From Nitrospira sp. CG24D (GTDB lineage Bacteria > Nitrospirota > Nitrospiria > Nitrospirales > Nitrospiraceae), in NCBI GenBank assembly GCA_002869855.2, contig NEWQ02000023.1, positions 57,186 through 121,185 on the forward strand: a DNA stretch of 64,000 bases, written 5' to 3'. Under the pieces are notes generated by a model. It made no database searches. It was given only the letters and a program-made list of their open reading frames with translations, and was not told the origin of the DNA. The position numbers were made by a program, and so were the translations under genes. How positions within the stretch are numbered: the first letter of the stretch is position 1; each line of letters opens with the position of its first letter. Positions 26,929 through 34,626 of this stretch are shown here, piece after piece.

Positions 26929-27009
26929 AGCGCAGACGCACGAAATGCACAACCGAGGCGAAAATGGCCGAGGCCGGCAGGCCTCGGCGCGTCGGTGCTC
27001 GCGGTCCGG

Positions 27010-27195
27010 CTAGGACTCTTCGACCTGAATGACCGCCTTACCCTTGTACGTTCCGCAGTTCAAGCAGGTGTAATGCGGCAGCTTCAGCTCGTGACACTGC
27101 GGACATACGGACATCCCCGGAGGGGTCATCCGCAGTTTTTGGGTGCGCCGTTTGTCACGGCGTGCACGAGAATGTTTATGTTTCGGATTAGGCAT
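27010..27195 (-). CDS. rpmF: 50S ribosomal protein L32
   Basis: 61 residues beginning MPNPKHKHSRARRDKRR, the normal basic N-terminus. It has the zinc-ribbon form with CPQC and CLNC, so it is a four-Cys (C+) L32. It sits in the standard order DUF177-rpmF-plsX that links ribosome and lipid synthesis. Confidence 0.97.
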   Translation of the reverse strand: MPNPKHKHSRARRDKRRTQKLRMTPPGMSVCPQCHELKLPHYTCLNCGTYKGKAVIQVEES

Positions 27196-27244
27196 GGCAA
27201 CTCCTTCCCACGTTCAAGACCGCCGGGAGATCGGCTCCCCGACG

Positions 27245-27820
27245 TCACTTCTGTTCGGTCTTCATACTCCGTAATACTTGAAACGGATTGGTCGGCGCCT
27301 CATCCGGACAGGCACACCGCCCCTCGTTCAAATTCTTTCCACAATGCGGGCACAACCCGGCACAATCGTCATTGCACAACGGATGCATCGGGTTCGACAA
27401 AATCACTTGTTCTCGCAGCATCGGCGCGAGCTCCAAATGATCACCCTCGTAATGATAAATCTCGTCATCCGTCTCGTCCGGCTCAACTTCCACCGGCTCG
27501 ACAACCTTTTTGCGATGGTCAACCCGCTTGGCGGCCGGTGGAACTATTTTCGGCTCCGGTTCATAGACGACACGAAGCGCAAACGCCAACGGCTCAGAGA
27601 AATGAGTCACGCACCGCACACATTCCCGGATGGCCGTCCCTTCCACTACTCCGGTCACACAAATCGTACGCTCGACCATGGTCAGGTCCAATCCGACAGC
27701 CAGCGCTCCATCGAGCTGCGTATCGGCTTCGGTCAGTCCCAACTCTTCAGCTGTCACGTCACCCGTAAGCGACAACCCATCGGCGGTGATATCCGCAAGA
27801 TGCGGTGTGAGCAGATCCAT
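27245..27820 (-). CDS. DUF177 (YceD-family) protein
   Basis: About 191 residues from ATG 27820, which has GGAG six bases upstream. GTG codons at 27838 and 27877 are alternative starts. The core has ECVRCVTHFSEPL followed by an acidic linker. The C-terminus carries CNDDCAGLCPHCGKNLNEGRC, the zinc-like Cys cluster typical of the family. YceD proteins accompany rpmF throughout bacteria and are linked to 23S rRNA accumulation. It lies between rpsR and rpmF. Confidence 0.88.
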   Translation of the reverse strand: MDLLTPHLADITADGLSLTGDVTAEELGLTEADTQLDGALAVGLDLTMVERTICVTGVVEGTAIRECVRCVTHFSEPLAFALRVVYEPEPKIVPPAAKRVDHRKKVVEPVEVEPDETDDEIYHYEGDHLELAPMLREQVILSNPMHPLCNDDCAGLCPHCGKNLNEGRCACPDEAPTNPFQVLRSMKTEQK

Positions 27821-27882
27821 CATGATCTCCGGCGACACGCCGGCTCCCCACGCCTGTATTGCGTCACGCTGATTCACGCCCG

Positions 27883-28161
27883 CTATCGCTCCTCGGCAAA
27901 GCTGATGATCGCGATGTGCCGGGCGCGCTTGATCGAAATTGTCAATTCACGTTGATGCCGCATGCAGTTCCCGGATATCCGGCGCGGGACGATCCGTCCA
28001 CGCTCGGTGAGAAAATTCCGGAGCAACCCGGCATCCTTAAAATCTATCGGGGCCTTCTCCAGGCAAAACCGGCAAGGCCGGCGCCGCTGAAACAACCGCC
28101 CGCCACCCCCATTACCGTCACGGCGATCACCGCCGCCTGCACCGCCACCCATTCGTTCCAT
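27883..28161 (-). CDS. rpsR: 30S ribosomal protein S18
   Basis: 92 residues from ATG 28161, preceded by GAGGAGG at six bases; a TTG at 28188 is a poorer start. A Gly/Arg-rich N-terminus precedes the S18 core: [37 protein letters not shown] continuing to [20 protein letters not shown] plus the later Cys indicates a zinc-binding form. Binds with S6 on the 30S platform. Confidence 0.96.
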   Translation of the reverse strand: MERMGGGAGGGDRRDGNGGGGRLFQRRRPCRFCLEKAPIDFKDAGLLRNFLTERGRIVPRRISGNCMRHQRELTISIKRARHIAIISFAEER

Positions 28162-28184
28162 CACTGCCTCCTCGTTCGTCCTAA

Positions 28185-28598
28185 TCAATGCTGTTCGTCA
28201 AATTCATAGCTGGGTTCGTCATGAATCGGCGGCTCACCGCCCGGTCCGCCGCTCACCCCGCCGCCATCCTGGCGCTTCGGCATGAACGTCACGCTCTGGG
28301 CCACGACTTCGTGCTTGCTGCGCTTCTGACCGTCTTCAGTTTCCCAGCGGCGTTGCTGGAGCCGCCCTTCAATGATCGCCCCGTTGCCCTTGCTCAAATA
28401 CTGGCCGCAATGTTCCGCCTGCTTGCCGAACACCACGATATCGACAAAACACACTTCCTCTTTCAGCTCCTCACCCTGCTTGAACCGCCGGCTCACCGCC
28501 AGTCCGAAGCTCGCAACAGGGGTCCCGCTCGGCGTGTACCGCAGTTCGGGATTCCGCGTGAGGTTGCCCATGAGGATGACTTTATTAAATCCGGCCAC
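28185..28598 (-). CDS. ssb: Single-stranded DNA-binding protein with atypical C-terminal tip
   Basis: 137 residues from GTG 28598 (AGGAG upstream). The OB-fold is standard: [52 protein letters not shown] and [12 protein letters not shown] short Gly-rich linker follows. The tail ends [11 protein letters not shown] rather than the usual acidic tip ending in Pro-Phe, which recruits DNA-repair partners. I see no frameshift that would restore the normal ending. It overlaps rpsF by 14 bases and sits between S6 and S18, the usual place. Confidence 0.95.
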   Translation of the reverse strand: MAGFNKVILMGNLTRNPELRYTPSGTPVASFGLAVSRRFKQGEELKEEVCFVDIVVFGKQAEHCGQYLSKGNGAIIEGRLQQRRWETEDGQKRSKHEVVAQSVTFMPKRQDGGGVSGGPGGEPPIHDEPSYEFDEQH

Positions 28599-28932
28599 CG
28601 TCGGACTCCTGCGCTGAGGCCTCCAACGGACGCGGCGGAACTAACTCTTTTTCCAGATGGACGGTCAAGAACTTGAGAATGTTGTCTTCTAAACGGTAGG
28701 CCCGCTCGAGTTCGCCGACTGTCGTGTTGGGCGCGCGAAAGTAGAAATAGGCATAGGTGCCTTTCCGCTCATGCCGCACTTCGTAGGCGAGTTTCTTCTT
28801 GCCCCAATTCTCGGCCTTGATGAATTGCGCGCCGGTCTTATCGGCCACGGCTTTCATCTTGTCGATGAGGGTATTGGTCTCCTCGTCGGAGACGGACGGA
28901 CGAATAATGAACAGAGACTCGTACAGCTCCAT
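28585..28932 (-). CDS. rpsF: 30S ribosomal protein S6
   Basis: 115 residues from ATG 28932, preceded by AGGAGG; an upstream open extension is non-coding. It begins MELYESLFIIRPSVSDEE and has the S6 pattern GKKKLAYEVRHERKGTYAYFYF and LERAYRLEDNILKFLTV. First gene of the rpsF-ssb-rpsR run. The 5' leader contains a palindrome CCGGATCCGG (28958-28967), noted as a possible S6:S18 feedback site. Confidence 0.97.
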   Translation of the reverse strand: MELYESLFIIRPSVSDEETNTLIDKMKAVADKTGAQFIKAENWGKKKLAYEVRHERKGTYAYFYFRAPNTTVGELERAYRLEDNILKFLTVHLEKELVPPRPLEASAQESDGGRI

Positions 28933-29015
28933 GCAGCAATCCTCCTGGACAAAGGCCCCGGATCCGGTCCGGAGCGAGGTGTAGGTGCCTCTATATGAGG
29001 CGTAAAGAACGGTGG

Positions 29016-29045
29016 ACGGTATCACAGCGGCGAAGAGGCTGTCAA
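29016..29045 (-). promoter_or_regulatory. Possible promoter of the rpsF operon
   Basis: TTGACA (29045-29040) is perfect. With an 18-base spacer the -10 would be TACCGT (29021-29016), a weak match. It lies about 85 bases upstream of the rpsF start, leaving a leader long enough for autoregulation. Confidence 0.4.
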
Positions 29046-29104
29046 TTGAAGGAGTGATGCTTGGGATCGTTCGGACCACGCCATTTCCTAAAGAGAGTGG
29101 CCGC

Positions 29105-29689
29105 CTAGCCTCTGCGATCAAACCAATAGATCAGCTCAATGAGATGGAGGTCTACCCCGCGGCTGTCTTGCCCGTAGAGCGTGGCATCCGAGTAATGTTG
29201 AAAGTGATAGCCGACTCCGAGCGGCCCAGCCACGCGACTGGTTATTCCGAACGTCCATACAAATTGAAATGGTCCGCCAAAATTCTGCCGGCCGAATTTT
29301 GAATCGCTTAGCAGCGCCCCTCCTCCTCCCATATCGATGGCCACGAGTCCGTCCTTGCGACCCAGCACGATATCAAGCGGCACCACGGTCATGATTCCGT
29401 TGCTCTCGTTGGCCCCTCTGAGCGCACCGATCGAGGCGAGCATTCTCGTGCCGAGTATCCAGCCCCCGCCAAGCTCCTTCTCCCAAGGGAGGCGAACTGT
29501 CGCAGCAAGGTCGATCTGGTTAAAATCACTCTGCCGCTCTCTCCCTAGCGGTGATCCACCACTGACGCCTCCTCTGATTCTGATCGATTCAAAAGCGAAC
29601 TCTCCGGCCCTAGCCGCCCCAACTAACCCAGCCTGGAAGGCCATCACACTCATCAGGACACAGACAATCACGTACACATGCCTACGCAT
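29105..29689 (-). CDS. PagL-like lipid A 3-O-deacylase (acyloxyacyl hydrolase family)
   Basis: 194 residues with a signal peptide (VIVCVLMSVMAFQAGLVGAARAG). The rest is an eight-strand-type outer-membrane barrel. Near the C-terminus GVGYHFQHYSDATLYG contains the His-x-Ser pair characteristic of PagL, and an acidic residue follows in LHLIELIYWF. PagL removes an acyl chain from lipid A in the outer membrane. Sequence outside the motif is divergent, so the activity is probable rather than certain. Isolated between pth and rpsF. Confidence 0.65.
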   Translation of the reverse strand: MRRHVYVIVCVLMSVMAFQAGLVGAARAGEFAFESIRIRGGVSGGSPLGRERQSDFNQIDLAATVRLPWEKELGGGWILGTRMLASIGALRGANESNGIMTVVPLDIVLGRKDGLVAIDMGGGGALLSDSKFGRQNFGGPFQFVWTFGITSRVAGPLGVGYHFQHYSDATLYGQDSRGVDLHLIELIYWFDRRG

Positions 29690-29771
29690 CCAAGAGCCTC
29701 ACAATCATCATGCCCATCGGCTTATCGAGTCATTGCCATAGCACAACCATCCTACATCCCTCAGCCGCAAC

Positions 29772-30356
29772 CTACGCCTCGTCCTGTATAGGCTTCTCGC
29801 GAATATTGAATTGATTCATGGCGGTGGAAAGACCGCGATGGATCAGGCACTCGAGTGCGTCAACGACTCGGTCGAGGCATGGGGTAAAGACCGCTCTCTC
29901 ATCCTGCGTGACCGGCTGCAACACGTAGTCGGCGGCGTCCAGGCCAGGAGCGGGCCGACCGATTCCGATTTTGACGCGGGTAAACTGCGGAGTCCCGAGC
30001 GCCTCAATCACCGATTTAATGCCGTTATGCCCACCGGCCCCGCCGCCTTGCTTAATGCGTAGACGGCCAGGCTCTAAATCGAGATCGTCGTGAATGAGAA
30101 TTAGGTTGTCCGGCTTGATTTTAAACTCGCGCAGCAAGCCTTTGAGGGGAGGACCCGTCAGATTCATCCAGTCCAACAAGCCGGCGAGCTCGACGAACTC
30201 CGACCCGAGCCGACCTGATCCTCGTTGAGCAGTACCACGGGAGGCGAGACGGATAGACCATCGAGCAGCCGCCCGCTCGATGGCCCACATACCGACGTTG
30301 TGACGGGTCTGGGCGTAGGCTCTGCCTGGATTGCCCAGTCCGACGAGGAGATGCAC
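29772..30356 (-). CDS. pth: Peptidyl-tRNA hydrolase
   Basis: 194 residues from GTG 30356. Recycles peptidyl-tRNA released during abortive translation. MHLLVGLGNPGRAYAQTRHNVGM contains the catalytic His of the family. Other motifs: LILIHDDLDLEPGRLRIK and GGAGGHNGIKSVIEALGT. Directly downstream of the L25 gene (two bases), a common pairing. Confidence 0.96.
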   Translation of the reverse strand: MHLLVGLGNPGRAYAQTRHNVGMWAIERAAARWSIRLASRGTAQRGSGRLGSEFVELAGLLDWMNLTGPPLKGLLREFKIKPDNLILIHDDLDLEPGRLRIKQGGGAGGHNGIKSVIEALGTPQFTRVKIGIGRPAPGLDAADYVLQPVTQDERAVFTPCLDRVVDALECLIHRGLSTAMNQFNIREKPIQDEA

Positions 30357-30358
30357 CG

Positions 30359-31132
30359 CTACTTCTTCTTTTCAGGTTCCTTCTTTTCAGCCTTTGGAGC
30401 ATCCTTACCGGCGGCTTTTTTGTCGCCACCTTTGGCATCTCCGGCTGCTGCGGCTGCGCCCGCCTTCGCAGGCTCTCCGCCTTCGCCTGTTTCCTTGCCC
30501 TTCGCCGCAACTTCCGGCTCGGTCGCCGTGCCCGCTCCGCCTGTCAACAGTGCTTCCAGCTTGGCATCGGAAATCGGCGCCGCGACACTCACAATCATCA
30601 GGTCTTCGTCGTCGAGGAATCGGATACCTTCACGCTGGGCGACATCCTTGAGGTGAATGCCTTGGCTGATCCCCAGAGATGAGGCATCCACTTCGATCTG
30701 GTCAGGCATCGCCGCCGGCAAACACTCGATATGAAGCTCGCGTGTATTGTTGTGCAGCACACCGCCTTCTTTTACGCCTGCAGGAATGCCACCGGTGACG
30801 TGTACGGGCACCTTCACGCGAATCGGCTTGTCCATCGAAACCTCAAACAGGTCCGCATGGAGCACGCTGCCTGTAATAGGATCGACTTGATAATCGCGCA
30901 ACAGCGCCGTGCGACTCGCCTTAGCCTTGGCTCCGTCTACGGTCAACGATACCAGCACCGTGCTGCCGGCCTGCGCCTTGAGGATCTTCACCAATTCATC
31001 CGGGTTGACGGTCAACAACACACACTCACCTTGGCCATAGAGGACGGCGGGAATCTTGCCACTCCGTCGTAGCTGGCGTGCGATGCCCTTCCCCGACTGC
31101 TCCCGTACGGTCACTGCTAAATCAAATTTCAT
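30359..31132 (-). CDS. rplY: 50S ribosomal protein L25 / general stress protein CTC
   Basis: 257 residues with GGAGGAG before ATG 31132. The N-terminal L25 domain binds 5S rRNA (LRRSGKIPAVLYGQGE). The TL5/CTC C-terminal beta domain follows (VPVHVTGGIPAGVKEGGVL). The last 50 residues are a low-complexity Ala/Gly/Lys/Glu tail, longer than in many homologues. First of the rplY-pth pair downstream of prs. Confidence 0.95.
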   Translation of the reverse strand: MKFDLAVTVREQSGKGIARQLRRSGKIPAVLYGQGECVLLTVNPDELVKILKAQAGSTVLVSLTVDGAKAKASRTALLRDYQVDPITGSVLHADLFEVSMDKPIRVKVPVHVTGGIPAGVKEGGVLHNNTRELHIECLPAAMPDQIEVDASSLGISQGIHLKDVAQREGIRFLDDEDLMIVSVAAPISDAKLEALLTGGAGTATEPEVAAKGKETGEGGEPAKAGAAAAAGDAKGGDKKAAGKDAPKAEKKEPEKKK

Positions 31133-31182
31133 GATGCTCCTCCGTCTCTCTTACGTCGATCTGGTCCCCGCGATTCAAGGAC

Positions 31183-32124
31183 TCAGGCAAATAATGAGCT
31201 GACTGATTCGTCTTCGTGAATACGCCGAATGGCCTCGCCCAATAACGGCGCGACCGATAATTGATGCAACTTGGGACAGGCCTGCTCTTTCCCGCGCAAG
31301 GGAATGGTATTGGTCACCACCACCTGCGACAGACAGGACTTCGTGATCCGCTCCAGCGCCGGCCCGGACAAGACCGCGTGCGTACAGGCAGCCCACACTT
31401 CCCGCGCCCCTTTGTCGGCACAAGCCTGTGCGCCCTGCACAATGGTTCCGGCCGTATCGATCATATCGTCCAAGAGCATGACACTCTTCCCTTGCACATC
31501 GCCGATGATATTCATGATCTGCGCTTGATTCGGGCCTTCACGGCGTTTATCAATAATGGCAAGGTTGGCCTGCAGACGTTTGGCAAAGGCACGCGCACGC
31601 TCGACCCCGCCGGCGTCCGGCGACACCACCACCAAATCACTGATCTTCTTTTTGGTGATGTAATCCAAGAGCACCGGTAATGCATACAGGTGATCGACTG
31701 GCACATTGAAAAATCCCTGAATTTGCCCTGCATGGAGGTCCATCGTCAATACACGATCGGCACCTGCCGTACTGATCAAATCTGCCACCAGCTTCGCCGA
31801 AATCGGCACGCGCGGTTGATCCTTCCGATCCTGCCGCCCGTATCCAAAGTACGGAATAACCGCTGTGATCCGGTTCGCCGATGAGCGCTTGAGCGCGTCG
31901 ATGATGATCAACAACTCCAGCAGTGAGTCATTCACCGGCTGACAGGTGGACTGCACGACAAAGACGTCAGCGCCACGCACATTTTCATCGACTTTGACAC
32001 GGATCTCGCCGTCGCTAAAGGAGGAGACTGTAGCTTCCCCGAGCTTTTGCCCAAGATAGGCGCAGATCTCGTGGGCAAGCGCAGGATTAGCGTTCCCAGA
32101 GAATATTTTCAGTTCTCTGTTCAT
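31183..32124 (-). CDS. prs: Ribose-phosphate pyrophosphokinase
   Basis: 313 residues from ATG 32124 (GTG 32127 directly before). Makes PRPP from ribose-5-phosphate and ATP. Motifs: [60 protein letters not shown], the PRPP loop [13 protein letters not shown], and the catalytic His-containing [11 protein letters not shown]. Preceded by its own predicted promoter, so probably a separate unit from ispE. Confidence 0.97.
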   Translation of the reverse strand: MNRELKIFSGNANPALAHEICAYLGQKLGEATVSSFSDGEIRVKVDENVRGADVFVVQSTCQPVNDSLLELLIIIDALKRSSANRITAVIPYFGYGRQDRKDQPRVPISAKLVADLISTAGADRVLTMDLHAGQIQGFFNVPVDHLYALPVLLDYITKKKISDLVVVSPDAGGVERARAFAKRLQANLAIIDKRREGPNQAQIMNIIGDVQGKSVMLLDDMIDTAGTIVQGAQACADKGAREVWAACTHAVLSGPALERITKSCLSQVVVTNTIPLRGKEQACPKLHQLSVAPLLGEAIRRIHEDESVSSLFA

Positions 32125-32203
32125 CACAGACTTCTCAAAAGATCCAATCTCTTACTATTAAGTAACTGAATTCTTGAATGAATTGACTCACCGGCGGACG
32201 TCG

Positions 32204-32225
32204 GCAGAGTGCGGACCCTCTGCCA
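32204..32225. other. Hairpin in the prs leader
   Basis: GGCAGAG (32204-32210) pairs with CTCTGCC across an eight-base loop, giving a perfect seven-base stem. It has no T tract on either strand. It lies in the 5' leader between the predicted promoter and prs, so it could influence prs expression or be a remnant ispE terminator. The 200-base ispE-prs gap contains no tRNA that I can fold. Confidence 0.4.
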
Positions 32226-32268
32226 CTTTGCTCACGGCTCGCTGCGGAAGAAGCCAACCAAGTGGCGG

Positions 32269-32298
32269 ACTTTATCGGAAAGGGCTCGGATTTGTCAA
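32269..32298 (-). promoter_or_regulatory. Predicted sigma70 promoter for prs
   Basis: On the minus strand TTGACA (32298-32293), 18 bases, then TAAAGT (32274-32269). The -35 is perfect and the -10 matches four of six. It places the start of transcription about 140 bases before prs. Confidence 0.5.
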
Positions 32299-32324
32299 CC
32301 GATTGCTAGTAAATCAGAAGGAAA

Positions 32325-33248
32325 TCACTCAACTCGTAATTGTCCAGAATTGGTTTTCGCCACGAACGTCTTCAGTTCCGAACGTCCGTGAAAGAACGCA
32401 GCCGCCTGGCGAGCGCCGGCCTCCTCCCGGAATATCCCAAAGACGGTCGCACCGCTGCCGGACAGCAACGCCAGCTGAGCACCCTGGCTCAACAAGTCCA
32501 GCTTGATCTTTTGAAGAAGAGGATGCGCCGCAAACACCGGACCTTCGAAATCGTTTGAAGTCAGACTGATCACCTCATCCCATGTAGTCCGGCTCTGTGA
32601 CTCAAGTTGGGCGCATCGTCCGGAAAGCGGGGTCACACCCTGCCGTGTCGTAGACAGTTGCTGATAGGCCCATTTCGTCTCCACGGGAAAACCAGGATTC
32701 ACGAGCACCGCCCACCGGGAATCGGCCAGATGAATCGCCCTGACCTGCTCACCTCGACCAGCAACGACCGCAGTCGGCGCATGAAAAAAGAATGGCACGT
32801 CGCTTCCAAGCTCCTGACCGATTTCCGCCATCTTGGCTGCTGACCAGCCCACGTTCAGGAGTCGATTAATTCCGAGAATGGTGGCCGCAGCATCGCTGCT
32901 CCCGCCTCCAAGACCTGCGCCCATTGGAATGCGCTTTGCCAGCTGGATGTCGAGTCCGATCTTTTGATGCCATTGCGCGAGCACTGCTGCCGCAGCACGA
33001 TAGACCAGGTTGGTCTGATCGGCGCTAAGCGAATGACTATCACACTGTAACCGAATCTCAGTATGCTGCGGAGCCAGGCGAATGGCAACCGCATCTTCCA
33101 GCCCAACCGTCTGCATAAGACTCCACACATTGTGGAACCCGTCAGGACGGCGATTAAGCACTCGAAGGATCAGATTAAGCTTGGCTGGAGCGAATACGGT
33201 AACAGCGGATCGAGAAGGACTGGGTGAATCTTCGTGCGGTCTAGTCAC
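32325..33248 (-). CDS. ispE: 4-diphosphocytidyl-2-C-methyl-D-erythritol kinase
   Basis: 307 residues from GTG 33248 with GGGAGG upstream. Phosphorylates CDP-ME in the non-mevalonate isoprenoid pathway. GHMP-kinase motifs: APAKLNLILRV near the N-terminus, the ATP loop PMGAGLGGGSSDAAA, and LLSGSGATVFGIF near the end. Overlaps the end of the pilR-like gene by eight bases. Confidence 0.96.
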   Translation of the reverse strand: MTRPHEDSPSPSRSAVTVFAPAKLNLILRVLNRRPDGFHNVWSLMQTVGLEDAVAIRLAPQHTEIRLQCDSHSLSADQTNLVYRAAAAVLAQWHQKIGLDIQLAKRIPMGAGLGGGSSDAAATILGINRLLNVGWSAAKMAEIGQELGSDVPFFFHAPTAVVAGRGEQVRAIHLADSRWAVLVNPGFPVETKWAYQQLSTTRQGVTPLSGRCAQLESQSRTTWDEVISLTSNDFEGPVFAAHPLLQKIKLDLLSQGAQLALLSGSGATVFGIFREEAGARQAAAFFHGRSELKTFVAKTNSGQLRVE

Positions 33249-34626
33249 GGCCTCCCTTTATAGCATACTTCTCAAGCCGGTAGCGGAACGATCGGGTGTT
33301 GAGCCGAAGCAATCTAGCCGCTTTCTTTTTCACCCACTTGGTTCGCTCCAACGCCTTCAGCAAGAGGTCCTTCTCAAGGCCGTTGATCATTCCCTCAAGG
33401 TCTAACCCATCTTCCGGCAGATCAGTCGGAACCCCGCCCTGCTGTTGAGGCGACACCGTCCGGTGAAGCCATCCACGCATGTCAGCGTCCGTCACTGGGC
33501 CACCGGTTGAGAATGCGACCACTCGCTCAATCAAGTTTTCCAGCTCTCGCACATTGCCACGCCACTCATGTCCTAACAGCACCTGCATTGCCTCAGGGCT
33601 GATCACTGGCATCGGCTTCCCGCTCTCTTTGGAAAACCGCGCGAGAAAATGCGTGACGAGCAGCGGGATATCACCGGAGCGCAATCGAAGCGGTGGAAGG
33701 CGGATTGGAATGACATCCAATCGATAGTACAGATCTTCGCGGAAGGAGCCATCCGCCACGGCCTTCTCAAGATCCTTATTGGTCGCAGCCACAATGCGCA
33801 CGTCGACCTTGATATCCTGCGTCCCACCGACTCGACGAAATTCACGCTCTTGAATAACCCGCAATAATTTCACTTGAATGGTCGGCGTTGTATCACCGAT
33901 CTCGTCCAGGAAGATCGTGCCCCCGTTCGCGACTTCGAACAACCCAGCTTTATTGGAAATGGCACCCGTGAACGAGCCCTTCATATGACCGAACAACTCG
34001 CTCTCCAGCAATGTTTCGGGCACTGCACTGCAGTTCACTGCCACAAACGGCAAGGGGCTGCGCGCACTATTGTAGTGGATCGCCCGAGCGACGAGTTCTT
34101 TGCCAGTTCCGCTCTCTCCGCAAATCAAAACATTGCTCTTTGAGTCAGCGACTTTCTTCACCACATCAAACACCTTCTGCATCGCCTCGCTCTGCCCTAC
34201 CAACTGAGCAAAGGACGACTGACTCGCCATCTCACGCTTCAACAAGATATTCTCTGTCGTCAACCGCCGTTTCTCGAGGGCATTCCGTATGATCAATTGC
34301 ACTTCATCAACCTGGAACGGCTTCGTGAGATAGTCGTACGCACCCTGTTTCATCGCCTCAACGGCCGAGTCCGCCGTTGCAAAGGCTGTAATGATCAGGA
34401 CCACAGTTTCCGGAGAAGCGGACTTGACGGCCCGGAGCACTTCCATCCCGTCCACTTTGGGCATCCGCAGATCGGTAATCACGAGGTCGAAAATTTCTTT
34501 CTGTAACTGTTCAATGGCCTCTTCACCATCGGACACCGCGGTGACGGCATATCCGGCCCGCTTGAGCATGATGCTCAACACTTCCCGCAAACTCTGTTCA
34601 TCATCGACGACTAAGATCTTTTCCAT
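33241..34626 (-). CDS. NtrC-family sigma54-dependent response regulator, PilR-like
   Basis: 461 residues. Receiver with Asp52 (TDLRMP). AAA+ domain with Walker A GESGTGKE (170-177), the sigma54-contact loop GSFTGA (217-222), Walker B FLDE (239-242) and YYRLDVIPI. A Fis-type helix-turn-helix ends the protein (KKAARLLRLNTRSFRYRLEKY), as in PilR. It overlaps the sensor kinase gene upstream by 16 bases. With pilC immediately further upstream, it is likely to activate sigma54 promoters of pilus genes. GSFTGA in place of GAFTGA is a tolerated variant. Confidence 0.9.
   Translation of the reverse strand: MEKILVVDDEQSLREVLSIMLKRAGYAVTAVSDGEEAIEQLQKEIFDLVITDLRMPKVDGMEVLRAVKSASPETVVLIITAFATADSAVEAMKQGAYDYLTKPFQVDEVQLIIRNALEKRRLTTENILLKREMASQSSFAQLVGQSEAMQKVFDVVKKVADSKSNVLICGESGTGKELVARAIHYNSARSPLPFVAVNCSAVPETLLESELFGHMKGSFTGAISNKAGLFEVANGGTIFLDEIGDTTPTIQVKLLRVIQEREFRRVGGTQDIKVDVRIVAATNKDLEKAVADGSFREDLYYRLDVIPIRLPPLRLRSGDIPLLVTHFLARFSKESGKPMPVISPEAMQVLLGHEWRGNVRELENLIERVVAFSTGGPVTDADMRGWLHRTVSPQQQGGVPTDLPEDGLDLEGMINGLEKDLLLKALERTKWVKKKAARLLRLNTRSFRYRLEKYAIKGGRD

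Noticed and set aside
32125..32324. Possible tRNA between ispE and prs
   Set aside because: This gap often holds tRNA-Gln in other bacteria, but no cloverleaf or T-arm consensus could be folded here.
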